A DNA stretch of 62,467 bases from Mogibacterium sp. (lineage in GTDB: Bacteria; Bacillota; Clostridia; Peptostreptococcales; Anaerovoracaceae): assembly GCA_017515425.1 (NCBI GenBank), contig JAFWFU010000049.1, positions 1-62,467 of the forward strand. Direction: 5' to 3'. The notes under the pieces were generated by a model. That model saw only the letters and a program-made list of their open reading frames with translations, was not told where the DNA came from and made no database searches. Positions 62,095 to 62,467 of this stretch are shown piece by piece (within the stretch, counting starts at the first letter, position 1; each line of letters opens with the position of its first letter). A program made the translations under genes and the position numbers.

Positions 62095-62146
62095 CTGCCG
62101 CACAATATGTGTCGGCAGTTGTATATTTATCTGGGGCTTAGCCCCA
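62095..62146 (-). promoter_or_regulatory. Two hairpins in the prdA leader
   Basis: CTGCCG...CGGCAG (62095-62118, with an inner CACA/TGTG pair) and the palindrome TGGGGCTTAGCCCCA (62132-62146) lie directly upstream of prdA. The second is followed on the minus strand by GATAAATAT and not by a U-tract. They may be transcript-stabilising or regulator-binding. No sigma-54 -24/-12 motif was found, although PrdR-type activators are known for prd operons. Confidence 0.45.
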
Positions 62147-62164
62147 AAATAATACCTTTCTTGC

Positions 62165-62467
62165 TCGTTCTTTTTCACACATGCTTTGTTGCTGCTCGTT
62201 CAGGCGTCGCTCATATACAAGGGTATCATTCTCTCCTTTTCACTCGTGCGCCTCGCCTGTGTAAAAAATAACTTCGCAATTTATTTCGTTCTTTTTCACA
62301 CATGCTTTGTTGCTGCTCGTTCAGGCGTCGCTCATATACTAGGGTATCATTCTCTCCTTTTCACTCGCGCGCCTCGCCTGTGTAAAAAATAACTTCGCAA
62401 TTTATTTCGTTCTTTTTCACACATGCTTTGTTGCTGCTCGTTCAGGCGTCGCTCATATACTAGGGTA
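62165..62467. repeat. 121-bp tandem repeat upstream of prdA, cut by the window edge
   Basis: Units starting tcgttctttttcacacatgc occur at 62165, 62286 and 62407, an exact 121-bp period and at least 2.5 copies. They are almost identical. Between units, TGTGTGAAAAA and TTTTTTACACA (minus strand) can form a stem of about 11 bp. Each unit also contains ggagagaatg (minus strand) before a very short frame. No gene is supported. Confidence 0.9.

Noticed and set aside
62068..62164. Sigma-54 promoter for prdA
   Set aside because: No TGGCAC-N5-TTGC-like pair was found between prdA and the repeats; it could lie beyond the window.

Overview
The window reads as chromosomal DNA from a low-to-mid GC, amino-acid-fermenting anaerobe of the class Clostridia. 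The evidence is a D-proline reductase (prd) operon, UGA-encoded selenocysteine in two genes, threonine dehydrogenase plus 2-amino-3-ketobutyrate CoA ligase, a CIRCE-controlled hrcA-grpE-dnaK-dnaJ operon, a FeoA-FeoB fusion, and BspA-type surface proteins. A relative of Eubacteriales Family XIII (Mogibacterium or the Eubacterium nodatum group) would fit, but that is inference. No phage, IS transposase, CRISPR array or resistance island was seen. Most genes lie on the minus strand.

Layout. 0.5-4.3 kb: a secreted GH25 lysozyme-like protein and two CobW/G3E GTPases, one with a His-rich metal-binding tail. 4.5-9.6 kb: the heat-shock operon behind a sigma-A promoter and CIRCE. 9.6-12.9 kb: surface LRR protein 1. 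12.9-18.1 kb: DUF975-yicC-gmk-rpoZ-tdh-kbl. 18.2-21.5 kb (plus strand): rqcH, a tRNA, lspA and rluD. 21.6-24.8 kb: a flavin-binding-like protein, cysK and a glycosyltransferase. 24.8-30.2 kb: asd, lysC and hom, with thrC divergent. 30.3-32.5 kb: a LysR regulator convergent with a selenocysteine-containing selD. 32.8-37.2 kb: a uracil/xanthine permease, an aminotransferase and DUF1015. 37.5-42.3 kb: a secreted cysteine-protease-like protein and surface LRR protein 2. 42.3-44.5 kb: tsf and rpsB. 44.5-51.6 kb: feoAB, a VanY-like carboxypeptidase and dnaE. 51.9-57.4 kb: DUF362, then an OPT transporter-PqqD-pepD operon. 57.7-62.1 kb: prdA-orf-prdB-prdD-prdE. A 121-bp tandem repeat runs off the right edge.

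How it fits together. OPT and PepD would import and cleave peptides. Prd reduces D-proline as a Stickland electron acceptor. Tdh and Kbl turn threonine into glycine and acetyl-CoA. SelD supplies selenophosphate for the selenocysteine of PrdB and of SelD itself.

The most unusual non-coding signal is a pair of similar leaders, 30 kb apart, in front of the two surface LRR genes. Each has a 32-nt block that is identical through a G8 tract, followed by an intrinsic terminator upstream of the start codon. This looks like an undescribed attenuator or phase-variable control element. Other points of note are the PrdD/PrdE split at the position of the PrdA pyruvoyl cleavage site, the probable leaderless start of rqcH, and lspA starting one base after a tRNA CCA end.
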